In this document: positions 1 through 8,629 of the stretch, piece by piece | How positions within the stretch are numbered: the stretch's first letter is position 1 | How the letters are laid out: each line of letters starts with the position of its first letter | Assembly (NCBI GenBank): GCA_964404215.1 | Contig: CAYOJF010000005.1 | Location: 17,725 to 81,724 of the forward strand | Direction: 5' to 3' | Source of the DNA: Aureispira sp964404215 | GTDB lineage: Bacteria > Bacteroidota > Bacteroidia > Chitinophagales > Saprospiraceae | Length of the DNA stretch: 64,000 nucleotides | Notes under the pieces: model-generated | Databases searched by the model: none | Seen by the model: only the letters and a program-made list of their open reading frames with translations | What the model was told of the DNA's origin: nothing | Translations under genes and position numbers: made by a program

Positions 1-1495
1 TAGGGGTAATAGCAAAGTAATTTTCGGCAAAAACAGCTGCATTAAAACTTGGGTTCTGATAATTGGACACCATAATTGCATTAGCATCTTGCCATTCAAA
101 ATCGGCTCTTGTGCCTGTGGTGCCAGAGTTACCGTATCCCTGCAATTGGCTTGTATTTCCTTTGTAAGCTCTAATACCAGTCACTAAAGTTGAAATACCT
201 TTCAAGAAATTATATCGGTGTACCAATCTTGCCTCTGTCCCAAAATTGAGATAACTCCCCTTAATTAAATCTCTATCATTACCATGATCTGGTCGATTAA
301 TTGGAGCTAAATTACCTAAAGACTGGCGACTAGCAACCAACGCGAATGCTCTTACATTAAGATTAGTCAATGTACTAACTTTGTAATCCATCGTTAAGGC
401 ACTTAGATTCCAATTGACACGGAACCAATTCCGCTCCCTTTTTGACTGTCGAGCATTCTGACTAAACTCAACATCTGTTAGACCGCCTGGCTGATGAGCC
501 AAATATTGCATGAAAGTTTGTTCTCCTTTAATTGAAAATTTGGGCGAAGGCTGATAACGGACTTGAGCATAAGCTGTATGGACTTCAAAGTCAGCGTTGG
601 GACGCCAACCATCTCCTCGCTTGTACTGATAAAAAGCATAATAATTGAGTTTCCCTTTAGCAACGGTCCCTCCTATACTATTGAACGTATTAAAAAAATT
701 GTATGCTCCATAAGTATTCTCTGTTATGAATTCAAAAGGAGTTTCTTCACTTCCTTCTTTCAGTACAAAATTAAGTAAACCTCCAAACTGTGTCCCAAAC
801 TGGAGCGAGGCTGCTCCTCTCATTACTTCAATAGTTTGCAACGCTTGAGCAGGCGGCGTGTAATATGTTTCTGGATACCCTAGTGCATCGGCACTGATAT
901 CGTACCCATTCTGACGTGTATTAAAATTAGAGGTTCGATTAGGATTAAGACCACGCCCTCCAATATTAAGTTGGATCCCAGAGTTATCGTTTTCCCAAAT
1001 ATTCAATCCTGGTACTTTTTGGTAAAGTTGCCTAGCATTGTTAGTAGCAAGATTAGCCACCGCTTTTTCGAGATTAATAATGCTGATGGTTTTTCCATGT
1101 AGTAATGTAACCCCTCTAAGAGCAGGGTCTAAATAATACCCCTCTTCTTTCACTTCGACCTCTCCTATATTCAACTCTAACGGATATAAAGTGATTTTTT
1201 GTTTCGCATTCTTGCCATTTAGCTGAATAGACACATTCTGATAATGAAACCCATCTGCCATACAGGTCAAATCATACTTTCCTGTATCTAAGTGATTGAA
1301 TCTTGCAACTCCTTCCCGATTAGAAATCACCTCTTGACCGATTGGAGCCAAGTAGACCAACACCCCCTTAATCCCTTTATCTTCTTCTGTTACAAATTGC
1401 AATTCGATAGATTGCCCTCTAATTACTTTTCCTAAACAGCATAGCACTAAAAATATACTTAATCTATACCAACAACTTCCTCTATGACTCCTCAT
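1..1495 (-). CDS. TonB-dependent receptor, FecA-like (5' part, runs off the window)
   Basis: Outer-membrane receptor that would import a ferric chelate or similar ligand using TonB energy. I read 498 codons from the ATG at 1495 down to the window edge; the C-terminal barrel is missing. After a short signal peptide (about residues 1-25) comes a carboxypeptidase-regulatory-like domain (about 26-105), then a plug domain with GGRGLNPNRTSNF, the segment DISADALGYPETYYTPP and VMRGAASLQFGTQFGG, which is the pattern of FecA-type ferric dicitrate receptors. Barrel strands follow. The ligand cannot be fixed from sequence. A Fur-like palindrome overlapping a -7 element lies about 140 bases upstream, which fits iron control. 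The frame is open throughout. Sure of the family, unsure of substrate. Confidence 0.88.
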   Translation of the reverse strand, partial: MRSHRGSCWYRLSIFLVLCCLGKVIRGQSIELQFVTEEDKGIKGVLVYLAPIGQEVISNREGVARFNHLDTGKYDLTCMADGFHYQNVSIQLNGKNAKQKITLYPLELNIGEVEVKEEGYYLDPALRGVTLLHGKTISIINLEKAVANLATNNARQLYQKVPGLNIWENDNSGIQLNIGGRGLNPNRTSNFNTRQNGYDISADALGYPETYYTPPAQALQTIEVMRGAASLQFGTQFGGLLNFVLKEGSEETPFEFITENTYGAYNFFNTFNSIGGTVAKGKLNYYAFYQYKRGDGWRPNADFEVHTAYAQVRYQPSPKFSIKGEQTFMQYLAHQPGGLTDVEFSQNARQSKRERNWFRVNWNLSALTMDYKVSTLTNLNVRAFALVASRQSLGNLAPINRPDHGNDRDLIKGSYLNFGTEARLVHRYNFLKGISTLVTGIRAYKGNTSQLQGYGNSGTTGTRADFEWQDANAIMVSNYQNPSFNAAVFAENYFAITP

Positions 1496-1630
1496 GAGCA
1501 CTTACTATTTTATAAATAAAAATAATTTAAACTAGCTCCAATCATTGATTAAAGTTATTTATATATAATTTACACCTTGGAGATACCAAAAATGACCTTT
1601 AGCTGTTTCTAATACCGTTCGTCTTGGGCA

Positions 1631-1650
1631 CAAAAATAATAATTATTTTG
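1631..1650 (-). promoter_or_regulatory. Fur-box-like palindrome overlapping the receptor's -7 element
   Basis: Positions 1633-1640 and 1642-1649 form a perfect 8-base inverted repeat (AAAATAAT / ATTATTTT) around one base. The 19-base window 1632-1650 matches the classical Fur box at 13 of 19 positions by hand count. Read on the minus strand, 1638-1631 is TATTTTTG, a match to the Bacteroidota -7 consensus TAnnTTTG. A repressor bound here would cover the promoter of the TonB receptor. No clear -33 element was seen. Confidence 0.45.
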
Positions 1651-1774
1651 ATTAGGTCTAAATAAAATCTGTAATATTGTATAGATCAACTCTTAAAAGG
1701 ATTTAATATTTTTCAACATAGAACCTGCTTAAATGTTCCTCTGAATAAAAAATAGTATTAACGAAGTCTTAAAA

Positions 1775-1797
1775 AAGAATGAAAATCATTACTTTTG
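1775..1797 (+). promoter_or_regulatory. Second Fur-box-like site overlapping a rightward -7 element
   Basis: AAGAATGAAAATCATTACT (1775-1793) matches the 19-base Fur consensus at 14 positions by hand count. It overlaps TACTTTTG (1790-1797), a TAnnTTTG element facing right. A transcript would start near 1804 and meet a hairpin with a T-run at 1834-1857, so it could give a very short RNA or, with read-through, the leader of the barrel gene at 2055. No -33 element was identified. Confidence 0.42.
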
Positions 1798-1833
1798 TTA
1801 GCATCGGATAGTTCTAAATTTAATTCGATTGAC

Positions 1834-1857
1834 AAAAAAGCCAAAAAGCTTTTTTCT
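1834..1857 (+). terminator. Short intrinsic-terminator-like hairpin upstream of the 2055 gene
   Basis: AAAAAAGC (1834-1841) pairs with GCTTTTTT (1848-1855) around a six-base loop and ends in a T-run. No coding gene precedes it on the plus strand, so it either ends a short RNA started at the 1790 promoter or attenuates the 2055 gene. The stem is A/T-rich and may be chance. Confidence 0.35.
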
Positions 1858-2054
1858 TGAAAGTCAAAAGTTTTTTATAAATTGCCAGTAGATAAAGCTA
1901 AAACAATAAAAAATCAATCATATAAATACTAACAAAGTATTAAATATCGTTATAGGTATCAAATGAACTTTATCAGGATAGATTTAAAACTGTTCTTTTT
2001 ACCTTCGTTTTGACTTGAAAGCTATTTAATTAATTTATTTACCAGAATAACACA

Positions 2055-3137
2055 ATGCAGAAAATATTTACTTTTTGGTGCCTGTTTCTTCTTGGAAGCA
2101 CGTTTGTACAAGCACAAAACGGGTATCGTCCAGCCTACCCCCTCGAGGTCGGAATACAGTTAGGTACCGCACAATTTCTAGGTGATCTGGGAGGAGCTGG
2201 AGCTATAGGATTTGACAGTGATTGGCAGAAAGGGCTTGGTGCTCCATTTATTGTGGATACCGATATAGAATCTGTACGCCCTGTCGCTGGATTATTCGCT
2301 CGCTACAACTTAGGTGGACACTTTGCGGCTAGATTAGATATTAATTACCTCCAATTAGCTGGCGATGATAAGTATGCAGGATTAGGTCAATTTGATGCTC
2401 AAACTGATATCTTGGCTAGAGACCCGGGTACGAATGCACTGATTAATCCTGTTCAGAGTGCTGCGTTCTACCGTTTCTACCGTAACCTGCATTTCCGCTC
2501 TCATGTATTTGAAGTAAACTTAGCGGCAGAGATTATTCCTTACAATTTTGAACTAGGAAACGGCTATAGTGAATACAGTGTTTTATCTCCATATGGTTTT
2601 ATTGGTATCGGTGTTTTTGCATTCAACCCACAGGCTGTTTATAATGGTGCTTGGGTAGACCTTCAACCATTAGCAACAGAAGGTCAGGGCCTAGTAGATG
2701 GACGTGCTCCTTATGAATTGGTTCAATTCAATGTTCCAGTTGGTTTTGGTGTTAAATGGTCTTATAATGATACTTGGGCACTATCTTTTGAGGTAGGGCA
2801 CAGAATTACTTTCACAGATTATATTGATGATGTCTCTACTTACTATGTAGATCCAGATGTATATACTTCTAACTTTGATGCTCAGACTGCGGCTATGGCA
2901 ATTGCTCTATCTAGACGTTCTGTAGAAATTGATCCGGGAGAAGTAAATGCATTCATTACAGATGCTCGTCTAGCACCTCTGAAAACAGATGGTTCAGGAG
3001 AAAGACAAAATTTGCAACGAGGAGATAAATATGGTAATAATGATTCTTACTATACAGTATCTATCCGTTTTAGCTACTATATTGATGTTAATTCTCTAGG
3101 AGGAGGAGGTAACCGTTATGGTTGTCCAGTATGGTAG
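2055..3137 (+). CDS. Outer-membrane beta-barrel protein, DUF6089-like
   Basis: A 360-residue secreted protein with signal peptide (residues 1-20, ending VQAQ) and alternating amphipathic strands typical of a small outer-membrane barrel. The opening YPLEVGIQLGTAQFLGDLGG resembles the start of DUF6089 proteins, a Bacteroidota family of unknown function. The tail VSIRFSYYIDVNS looks like a closing strand. It is alone: about 560 bases of non-coding DNA lie upstream and a strong terminator follows at once. The upstream Fur-like site could place it under iron control, but the distance (about 250 bases) leaves this open. Family assignment is fairly good; function unknown. Confidence 0.75.
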   Translation: MQKIFTFWCLFLLGSTFVQAQNGYRPAYPLEVGIQLGTAQFLGDLGGAGAIGFDSDWQKGLGAPFIVDTDIESVRPVAGLFARYNLGGHFAARLDINYLQLAGDDKYAGLGQFDAQTDILARDPGTNALINPVQSAAFYRFYRNLHFRSHVFEVNLAAEIIPYNFELGNGYSEYSVLSPYGFIGIGVFAFNPQAVYNGAWVDLQPLATEGQGLVDGRAPYELVQFNVPVGFGVKWSYNDTWALSFEVGHRITFTDYIDDVSTYYVDPDVYTSNFDAQTAAMAIALSRRSVEIDPGEVNAFITDARLAPLKTDGSGERQNLQRGDKYGNNDSYYTVSIRFSYYIDVNSLGGGGNRYGCPVW

Positions 3138-3160
3138 GGTAAATAGATACCCTATGATGA

Positions 3161-3203
3161 AAAAAGAGAGGAAATAAGCAATGCTTATTTCCTCTCTTTT
3201 TTT
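3161..3203 (+). terminator. Intrinsic terminator after the barrel gene
   Basis: An almost perfect stem of about 17 base pairs (AAAGAGAGGAAATAAGC against GCTTATTTCCTCTCTTT) with a tiny loop, running into seven T. It starts 24 bases after the stop codon at 3137. Confidence 0.9.
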
Positions 3204-3361
3204 GGTAAAATATTTGCTACAAAAGAAAAGTGATTTAGAGAAATAAATCCCAAATCACTTTCTTTGATGCCAAAAAGCATCATAACCTTTTTAACTAACC
3301 TAATAAAACTTACCCTATTATACGGAATCCTTTTTCATTCTGTTACACCAAAATATACTTT

Positions 3362-3871
3362 ATGTCAAATATAATTAAATTATTACTATTGAGTCTAATC
3401 GCAACTTTGGCTATCTATGGTTGCAAAAGTAGCTCTCGTTCTAGTAATAGTGCTTTATCGGCTGAAACAAAACTGAGAGCTAATATACTAAAAGAAGCAG
3501 AGCGATATAAAGGCACAAAATACAAAACCGCAGGTAAAACTCCTAAAGGGTTTGATTGCTCTGGATATACCTCTTATATTTGTTCCAAGTTTGACATCCA
3601 GCTATCTAGTAGTTCTACTGCTCAGTCCAAGCAAGGTCAAGAAATAGCCATCAATAAAGCAAAACCTGGTGATTTATTGTTTTTTGGAAGAAACGGTAGA
3701 AATGGGAAAATACAACACGTTGGCATTGTCTACAAAAATAATACAGATGGATTATTTATGATTCATAGTAGTAGCAAAAGAGGGATTGTTGTTGATAATG
3801 TGACGACCTCTAAATACTGGAAACCAAAACTACTCTTTGCTCGAAAAATACTATCTCTTCAAGAAAAATAA
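3362..3871 (+). CDS. NlpC/P60-family cell-wall peptidase lipoprotein
   Basis: A 169-residue lipoprotein that probably cuts peptidoglycan stem peptides in the periplasm. Signal peptide with lipobox AIYGC (Cys21), then an NlpC/P60 domain with catalytic Cys66 in FDCSGYTSYI, His119 in IQHVGIVY and third polar residue His135 in MIHSSS. PGDLLFFG is the usual strand after the catalytic Cys helix. The length is that of a minimal Spr/NlpC-type enzyme with no extra binding domain. The stop is three bases before the next gene's ATG, so the two are likely cotranscribed. Confident of the family and active site. Confidence 0.93.
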   Translation: MSNIIKLLLLSLIATLAIYGCKSSSRSSNSALSAETKLRANILKEAERYKGTKYKTAGKTPKGFDCSGYTSYICSKFDIQLSSSSTAQSKQGQEIAINKAKPGDLLFFGRNGRNGKIQHVGIVYKNNTDGLFMIHSSSKRGIVVDNVTTSKYWKPKLLFARKILSLQEK

Positions 3872-3874
3872 ATT

Positions 3875-4891
3875 ATGCTTTTATTCGACTATTTCTTTTA
3901 TGCCTTACTAATCAGTAGTTCTTTTTTAGCTTACTGGATTCTTCGAAAATCATCTCCCACTAGTCGAAAACTAGCAAAACTGGCAAAGGGTTTAGGGGTA
4001 CTTTGCTGTTTAATACTCTGGGTATGGCAGTTAGGCTTATGGGTATTACCTAAAGGAAGTAAATGGGAAGAAGTTGTACATTTACCTAGGCACCTTTCTA
4101 CCCTATCCGCATTGTCTGTACCGTCTGTCAATAGCCAAAAACTAGTCTACGGCTCTGATCAAAAACAATATGTTCAGTATTTTAAGGCAACTACCAATGG
4201 TCCCAATGCCAATAAAATAGTTTTTTACCTACATGGGGGAGGCTGGCATACCGGTAGCCCTCAGCAGCATTTAACTCTGGCAAAAATACTTTTAGAAAAA
4301 GGCTATACTGTTGCTCTTGCGGCTTACCGTTTAGGACCTACCAATGGCTATCAAGCCATTAGAGAAGACGTGGATCAAGCATTTTTGACTACACTCAACT
4401 ATGCTAAAGAAAATGGTCTAATGGCTCCTTCTATTATACTAGGAGGAACTTCTGCTGGAGGCAATTTGGCAGGTCTATTAGCCTATGATGATCAGCGATG
4501 GTCTCAACTAGCAGTGGATAGAAAACAATTGAAAGGTATCTTTAGTATTGTTGGTGTGCTTAACCTAGATTATATGGAAGAGACTCAAGTACTAAAAAAT
4601 TATGCTGGAGAATCAACCTCTCCCACCTTTGCATTAGCGAACCCTATCAACTATATAACACCAACGGACTCTATGCCATTACTTTGCTTACATGGCACTA
4701 AGGATGGGTTGGTTCCAGTTGAAGGGGTCAAGTCTTTCTGTGAGAAAATAAAAACGACTACAACTAGCCCTGTCGAATTACATACATTTCCAGAACGCAC
4801 ACACCTTGACATAGGAGCAGCATGGTATTATGATTCGAATAAAAACTATGGACAAGATTCTATCTTAGTAGCTTGGTTAGATAAACTTTAA
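3875..4891 (+). CDS. Membrane-anchored alpha/beta-hydrolase (esterase/lipase)
   Basis: A 338-residue protein with two N-terminal hydrophobic segments (about 5-25 and 40-57) followed by an alpha/beta-hydrolase domain of the hormone-sensitive-lipase type. Visible signature: oxyanion motif HGGGW (120-124), nucleophile elbow GTSAGGN with Ser193, likely acid Asp277 (LHGTKDG) and His310 (PERTHLD). It starts three bases after the NlpC/P60 stop and ends at a strong hairpin. The natural ester is not predictable. The N-terminal segments suggest inner-membrane attachment. Confidence 0.85.
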   Translation: MLLFDYFFYALLISSSFLAYWILRKSSPTSRKLAKLAKGLGVLCCLILWVWQLGLWVLPKGSKWEEVVHLPRHLSTLSALSVPSVNSQKLVYGSDQKQYVQYFKATTNGPNANKIVFYLHGGGWHTGSPQQHLTLAKILLEKGYTVALAAYRLGPTNGYQAIREDVDQAFLTTLNYAKENGLMAPSIILGGTSAGGNLAGLLAYDDQRWSQLAVDRKQLKGIFSIVGVLNLDYMEETQVLKNYAGESTSPTFALANPINYITPTDSMPLLCLHGTKDGLVPVEGVKSFCEKIKTTTTSPVELHTFPERTHLDIGAAWYYDSNKNYGQDSILVAWLDKL

Positions 4892-4935
4892 AAAAGAAGG
4901 CGTTTTCCACTGCAATGGAAAACGCCTTCTCTCTT
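4891..4935. terminator. Bidirectional terminator between convergent genes
   Basis: Perfect 14-base stem GAAGGCGTTTTCCA (4896-4909) / TGGAAAACGCCTTC (4916-4929). On the minus strand it runs into six T; on the plus strand into TCTCTCTT. It separates the esterase gene from the convergent LysM gene. Confidence 0.9.
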
Positions 4936-4977
4936 AATTTTAGATCATTCTTAGGGAATTAGCCTTTGTGTGACTAC

Positions 4978-6360
4978 TTATGGTAATTGCTGAATCGCAA
5001 CGATCAATCTTTGATCAATATCAATATCATTACTCTTCAAGTTATTAAGTTGAAATAACTGCATTAAGGTCAAATTATATTTTTTAGCAATTCGGTACAA
5101 ATTTTCACCTTGCTCTACTACATGTATTGTCAACTGTTGCTTTGTTTCTAGATTTTTTTCGATAATTGGATTTTTTTCCAAATGAGGTATGGTACCATCA
5201 TCCACAACCTTAAGCATTTGAGTTCTATCAATTGCATAGCTTTGCAATCCATTAATCTCCATCAATCTTGTAATTGGTAGTCCAAAATGTTCTGATATTT
5301 CATACAGGTTATCATCTTCTTGTACCGTGTAAAATCCATTTACCTGCGTATAAGTACGTTTTGTCGCCTCCAACATATTGTTATTAGTAGTCAGATCCAT
5401 GCCTACTGGTACCTCCATTCCAGGAGCAGTTTGATTACTATTTTCATTATTATTGGTTCTGCTAGGAACACTCCCCTCATAGGTCGTACTGTAAGTCGTA
5501 CTTGCATAAGGATTAACTGCAGTGCTGTTATCAATCTTAGGTGTTTTGGTTTTGGAGTTAGCCACCATATCTTGTAGAGAAGTAACCGTATCTGCATAAG
5601 GAGATATATTAGCATTTTCTACGGCAGGTATAGATTGATCTACGCCGCACGCCCTAACAAAATAATCATTCAATGATTGATCATTAATCGTTTTTAGTTT
5701 CATTTTGCCTGAAGGAGTATAGATTCCTTCGAACCCAAGTCCTTTGAGCCAATGAAATTGATACGGAGCAGCACTAGAGCTTTTGTACACAGCACTAAAA
5801 TTATACTGAGGAGTACAGTTAATTTTCTCTTCTTTTTGATAAAATATATTCTTATCCGTTGTTTGTGTATTCAGATTAAGATCTGTTTTCGTGTTCCCTA
5901 TCGTATAACTAAAACTCAGGTCTTCGCTATCATATTTAATTTGATTATTAGCTTCTTCTACTGTCGCCACAGAGTTTACTTCCAATAATTCATATTTACC
6001 ATTCTGAGGCACTACTATATAGGCAATTGCCTTAAATTGATTAATCCCCTTAATCATATTAGGGGTTATTTTGCGAGTACTCCCACATACCCATGCTTTT
6101 TTAGGCAATTCTGTTAATATTGCCTTATTGATAGCTATCTTTTTTACTCTAAAAATCACCCTTTGATTAGGTTCCGATTGGAATACATAATCCGTAAAAG
6201 GTATATCGTGAAATTTCCCTTCTCGTTCATAATCTAATTTTGTCACACAAGTAGGGTCATATTGAAAATATAAACTAGACTGAGCATACGTAGTTGTCAT
6301 TCCACATAAAAGGAATAAGAAAAGGCTGAGTGAGGAACCTTTGATAAAAAATTTCTTCAT
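4978..6360 (-). CDS. Secreted protein with two C-terminal LysM domains
   Basis: A 460-residue protein with signal peptide (1-27, ending TYAQ), a unique N-terminal domain of about 220 residues with several cysteines (Cys38, 92, 182, 238), a low-complexity Asn/Thr/Ser-rich linker (about 245-335) and two LysM modules (about 343-386, FYTVQEDDNLYEISEHFGL; and 412-456, HVVEQGENLYRIAKKYNL). LysM binds N-acetylglucosamine chains, so the protein likely sits on peptidoglycan. No hydrolase motif is visible, so I do not call it an enzyme. Confidence 0.85.
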   Translation of the reverse strand: MKKFFIKGSSLSLFLFLLCGMTTTYAQSSLYFQYDPTCVTKLDYEREGKFHDIPFTDYVFQSEPNQRVIFRVKKIAINKAILTELPKKAWVCGSTRKITPNMIKGINQFKAIAYIVVPQNGKYELLEVNSVATVEEANNQIKYDSEDLSFSYTIGNTKTDLNLNTQTTDKNIFYQKEEKINCTPQYNFSAVYKSSSAAPYQFHWLKGLGFEGIYTPSGKMKLKTINDQSLNDYFVRACGVDQSIPAVENANISPYADTVTSLQDMVANSKTKTPKIDNSTAVNPYASTTYSTTYEGSVPSRTNNNENSNQTAPGMEVPVGMDLTTNNNMLEATKRTYTQVNGFYTVQEDDNLYEISEHFGLPITRLMEINGLQSYAIDRTQMLKVVDDGTIPHLEKNPIIEKNLETKQQLTIHVVEQGENLYRIAKKYNLTLMQLFQLNNLKSNDIDIDQRLIVAIQQLP

Positions 6361-6504
6361 AGTTTTGAGTATCTTTTAGAATACATTCTAGTAAATCAAT
6401 AAAAGTAATTCACTTTTATGTTTATCAAAATGTACACTTTAGGTGTTGAAGTATAAGTGTCAAGTCATCATCAAAATAACATGTAATTATGTCCTGTTTA
6501 TTTT

Positions 6505-6606
6505 AGAGCATGTTTAAAATTATGTTTTCTGATAATTGAGTCTTGCTTTCGTTAATAGAGAAAATAGTACTCAGATTACGAATTAAGATAAATTTAGACA
6601 GGCTCT
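6505..6606. repeat. Small inverted-repeat-bounded element (MITE-like), 102 bp
   Basis: Left end AGAGCATGTTTAAAATTATG (6505-6524); the reverse complement of the right end (6587-6606) is AGAGCCTGTCTAAATTTATC, 16 of 20 identical. It lies in the 485-base gene-free gap 6361-6845. No ORF inside and no clear target duplication. Related ends occur at 7570-7648 and 33027-33408. The rest of the gap shows nothing I can name. Confidence 0.5.
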
Positions 6607-6845
6607 CAGCAAAATAGTACTACTCTCTAGTACCATTTACAGCACAAAACGGCTATAATATATTGTTATGTTTAATTCTCCCTCGCCACTCCGATTAGTT
6701 GTATTATTAGGTGTAAGTAAGTAGTAGTGTATAGTCTACTTATAACGTTACATATGTGTAGTATAATATAAATAAAAACAGAAACGGCAATAAAGTTATC
6801 TTAATAAAATATGAAAATAACCTTTACTACGCTTCATGACTAAAG

Positions 6846-7550
6846 TTACAATAAAGTTACTTTTACTATCAATATTAACCCAAAAACTGATAAAACTGTT
6901 CCGGCTAATCGACGAACAGAGAGAATATGAGAAGGTTTGAGCCTATCCTTAATGCTTTTCGCTAAATAAATTTTAGCCAAATCTGTAAGTATCACTACTA
7001 ACATTACGGTAGTGTAAGTGGCATAAATAGCTCCATTAGGAAAAGAACGACTAACCCCTGCAGCCATGAGACTCATCCAGAAAAGTAGTGGTGTAGGATT
7101 AATCGTATTGATCAAAAACCCCTGCGAAAAGTAGGCAACATAATGCCAATTTAGTTTTGATTTCTTTGCAGAAATTTTATCCATTTTCATATCGTCACGT
7201 ACCTCATCAAGTACTTTCTCTAGTTTAGGATCTCCTTTGGTAGATACTGATTTGGTTAGTATGAGAGCCAAACCAAATAACATTAATAAAATTCCCCCAA
7301 TAGTACCACTATACCATACAAAGGTTTCTCTAGTAACAGGGTCATCTACTAATTTTTGTACAAAAACAGCACTATAAAATGCCAAAAATATGAATAAAAA
7401 ATCACTAGCCCACTGACCTAGAGCCAATGCAAACGCAGCTTTGAAACCATGCTCGACCCCAAGTTGCAACATCGTGAAAAATATAGGTCCTACAAAAACA
7501 CTTAATATAAGCCCTGTTGCAATCCCTTCTAATATAGCCTGACCAATCAT
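6846..7550 (-). CDS. LysE-family exporter
   Basis: A 234-residue inner-membrane protein with about six hydrophobic segments. The N-terminus GLILSVFVGPIFFTMLQLGVE is the LysE/RhtB signature (small residues and a Pro in helix 1, followed by a short helix 2). NTINPTPLLFWMSLMAAG is the second conserved region. The family exports amino acids or related small molecules. A charged loop of about 45 residues (near 100-140) separates helices 3 and 4, somewhat longer than usual. It stands alone between two short repeat elements. Substrate unknown. Confidence 0.85.
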   Translation of the reverse strand: MIGQAILEGIATGLILSVFVGPIFFTMLQLGVEHGFKAAFALALGQWASDFLFIFLAFYSAVFVQKLVDDPVTRETFVWYSGTIGGILLMLFGLALILTKSVSTKGDPKLEKVLDEVRDDMKMDKISAKKSKLNWHYVAYFSQGFLINTINPTPLLFWMSLMAAGVSRSFPNGAIYATYTTVMLVVILTDLAKIYLAKSIKDRLKPSHILSVRRLAGTVLSVFGLILIVKVTLL

Positions 7551-7569
7551 GCTGTATTTTTTTGAAATA

Positions 7570-7648
7570 AGAGTGTGTTCAAGCTTAATATCAATTCATC
7601 TTCACCAAAATCATTTCTTTTGAAGAACTTAATTTTTAAACACGCTCT
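7570..7648. repeat. Small inverted-repeat-bounded element, 79 bp
   Basis: Ends AGAGTGTGTTCAAGCTTAA (7570-7588) and, reverse-complemented from 7648, AGAGCGTGTTTAAAAATTAA. About 16 of 19-20 positions match with one gap. The ends resemble those of the 6505-6606 element one gene away. It fills most of the gap between the LysE and PLP-lyase genes. No coding capacity. Confidence 0.42.
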
Positions 7649-7707
7649 AGGTTATTTTCAATAATATCTGAGTCCTTCCGTAACAAATGTACCAATAGAC
7701 ACCCTAA

Positions 7708-8625
7708 TTACAAATAACCTTCATACAAAGTTTTATAAGTCATGCTACTTCCTCCACAAACAAGTACTAAAACACTTTCTGCCTCCGCTATTATTGCTAA
7801 ATTATGATAAACAGCAGAAAGGGCTGCCCCACAAGCCAGTTCAACCAAACTATTGGTATCATTAGCAAATTGCCGACAAGCATCTAATGCTTGTTTATCT
7901 GAAACCAAAAAAGGAGTTACATTATGTTGGAGGGCATCTTCCAAAGCCCTTTTAGCGACTCTTTTCGCTCCCAAAGTAGTTGCCTTCGATGCTATTTTGT
8001 CTAGTGTTATTAGTTTTTTTGCTTTGATCGAATCATGTAACGAAGCCGTCCCATAAGTCTCCGCAGTTGCTATCTTAGTAGCCCCCCAATGATTACGCTC
8101 TATTCCTTCTATCACTCCACAAAAGTATCCTCCTCCACCGACGGCAGTAATAATCAAATCAGGTTGCTTTTCCAATTGCCATTTACATTCATCTATTACA
8201 GAAGCATTTCCAGTCCAAATGCTAGGATGGTCAAATGGCGGAATATAGGTTGCAGACTCCTTTTTGCACCAACTTTTAGCATAGGTATTGGCTTCATCCC
8301 AATCTTCTCCAAAGATTTTGACCTGAGCTCCCAATGCTTTTATTTTTTGAATAGCAACCGTACTCGTAGTAACAGGAACTACAATTAAGGTAGTCACCTG
8401 TAGTCGCTTACCAGCATAAGCGGTCGCTAAACCAGCATTCCCTCCTGAAACACAGACTAACTGGCGACTTCCCTCCTGTACCGCTTCTACGCACAACTTC
8501 CCTACTCCTCTTATCTTAAAAGAATGACTAGGCTGATAACAATCCATTTTGAACCAGATTTCTTTCTGAAGTTTCTGAGAAAGTCTATCTGCATATACTA
8601 TTGGCGTTACATCGTGTAATTGCAT
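7708..8625 (-). CDS. PLP-dependent L-serine/L-threonine dehydratase
   Basis: A 305-residue fold-type II PLP enzyme that would deaminate serine or threonine to pyruvate or 2-oxobutanoate. Schiff-base Lys37 in SHSFKIRG, cofactor-contact loop SGGNAG (60-65), phosphate-binding glycine loop GGGGYFCG (163-170), and VCGGSS near 289-294 with Cys290 at the position that contacts the pyridine nitrogen. That Cys, and the lack of an ACT regulatory domain, point to the catabolic SDS-type enzyme rather than biosynthetic IlvA. The start lies five bases beyond the topoisomerase stop, so the pair may share a transcript. Serine racemase activity cannot be excluded. Confidence 0.88.
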   Translation of the reverse strand: MQLHDVTPIVYADRLSQKLQKEIWFKMDCYQPSHSFKIRGVGKLCVEAVQEGSRQLVCVSGGNAGLATAYAGKRLQVTTLIVVPVTTSTVAIQKIKALGAQVKIFGEDWDEANTYAKSWCKKESATYIPPFDHPSIWTGNASVIDECKWQLEKQPDLIITAVGGGGYFCGVIEGIERNHWGATKIATAETYGTASLHDSIKAKKLITLDKIASKATTLGAKRVAKRALEDALQHNVTPFLVSDKQALDACRQFANDTNSLVELACGAALSAVYHNLAIIAEAESVLVLVCGGSSMTYKTLYEGYL

Positions 8626-8629
8626 AATT

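Noticed and set aside
563..778. Plus-strand ORF of 71 codons within the TonB receptor region
   Set aside because: It lies wholly inside the receptor's reading frame on the other strand and shows no domain or start signal.
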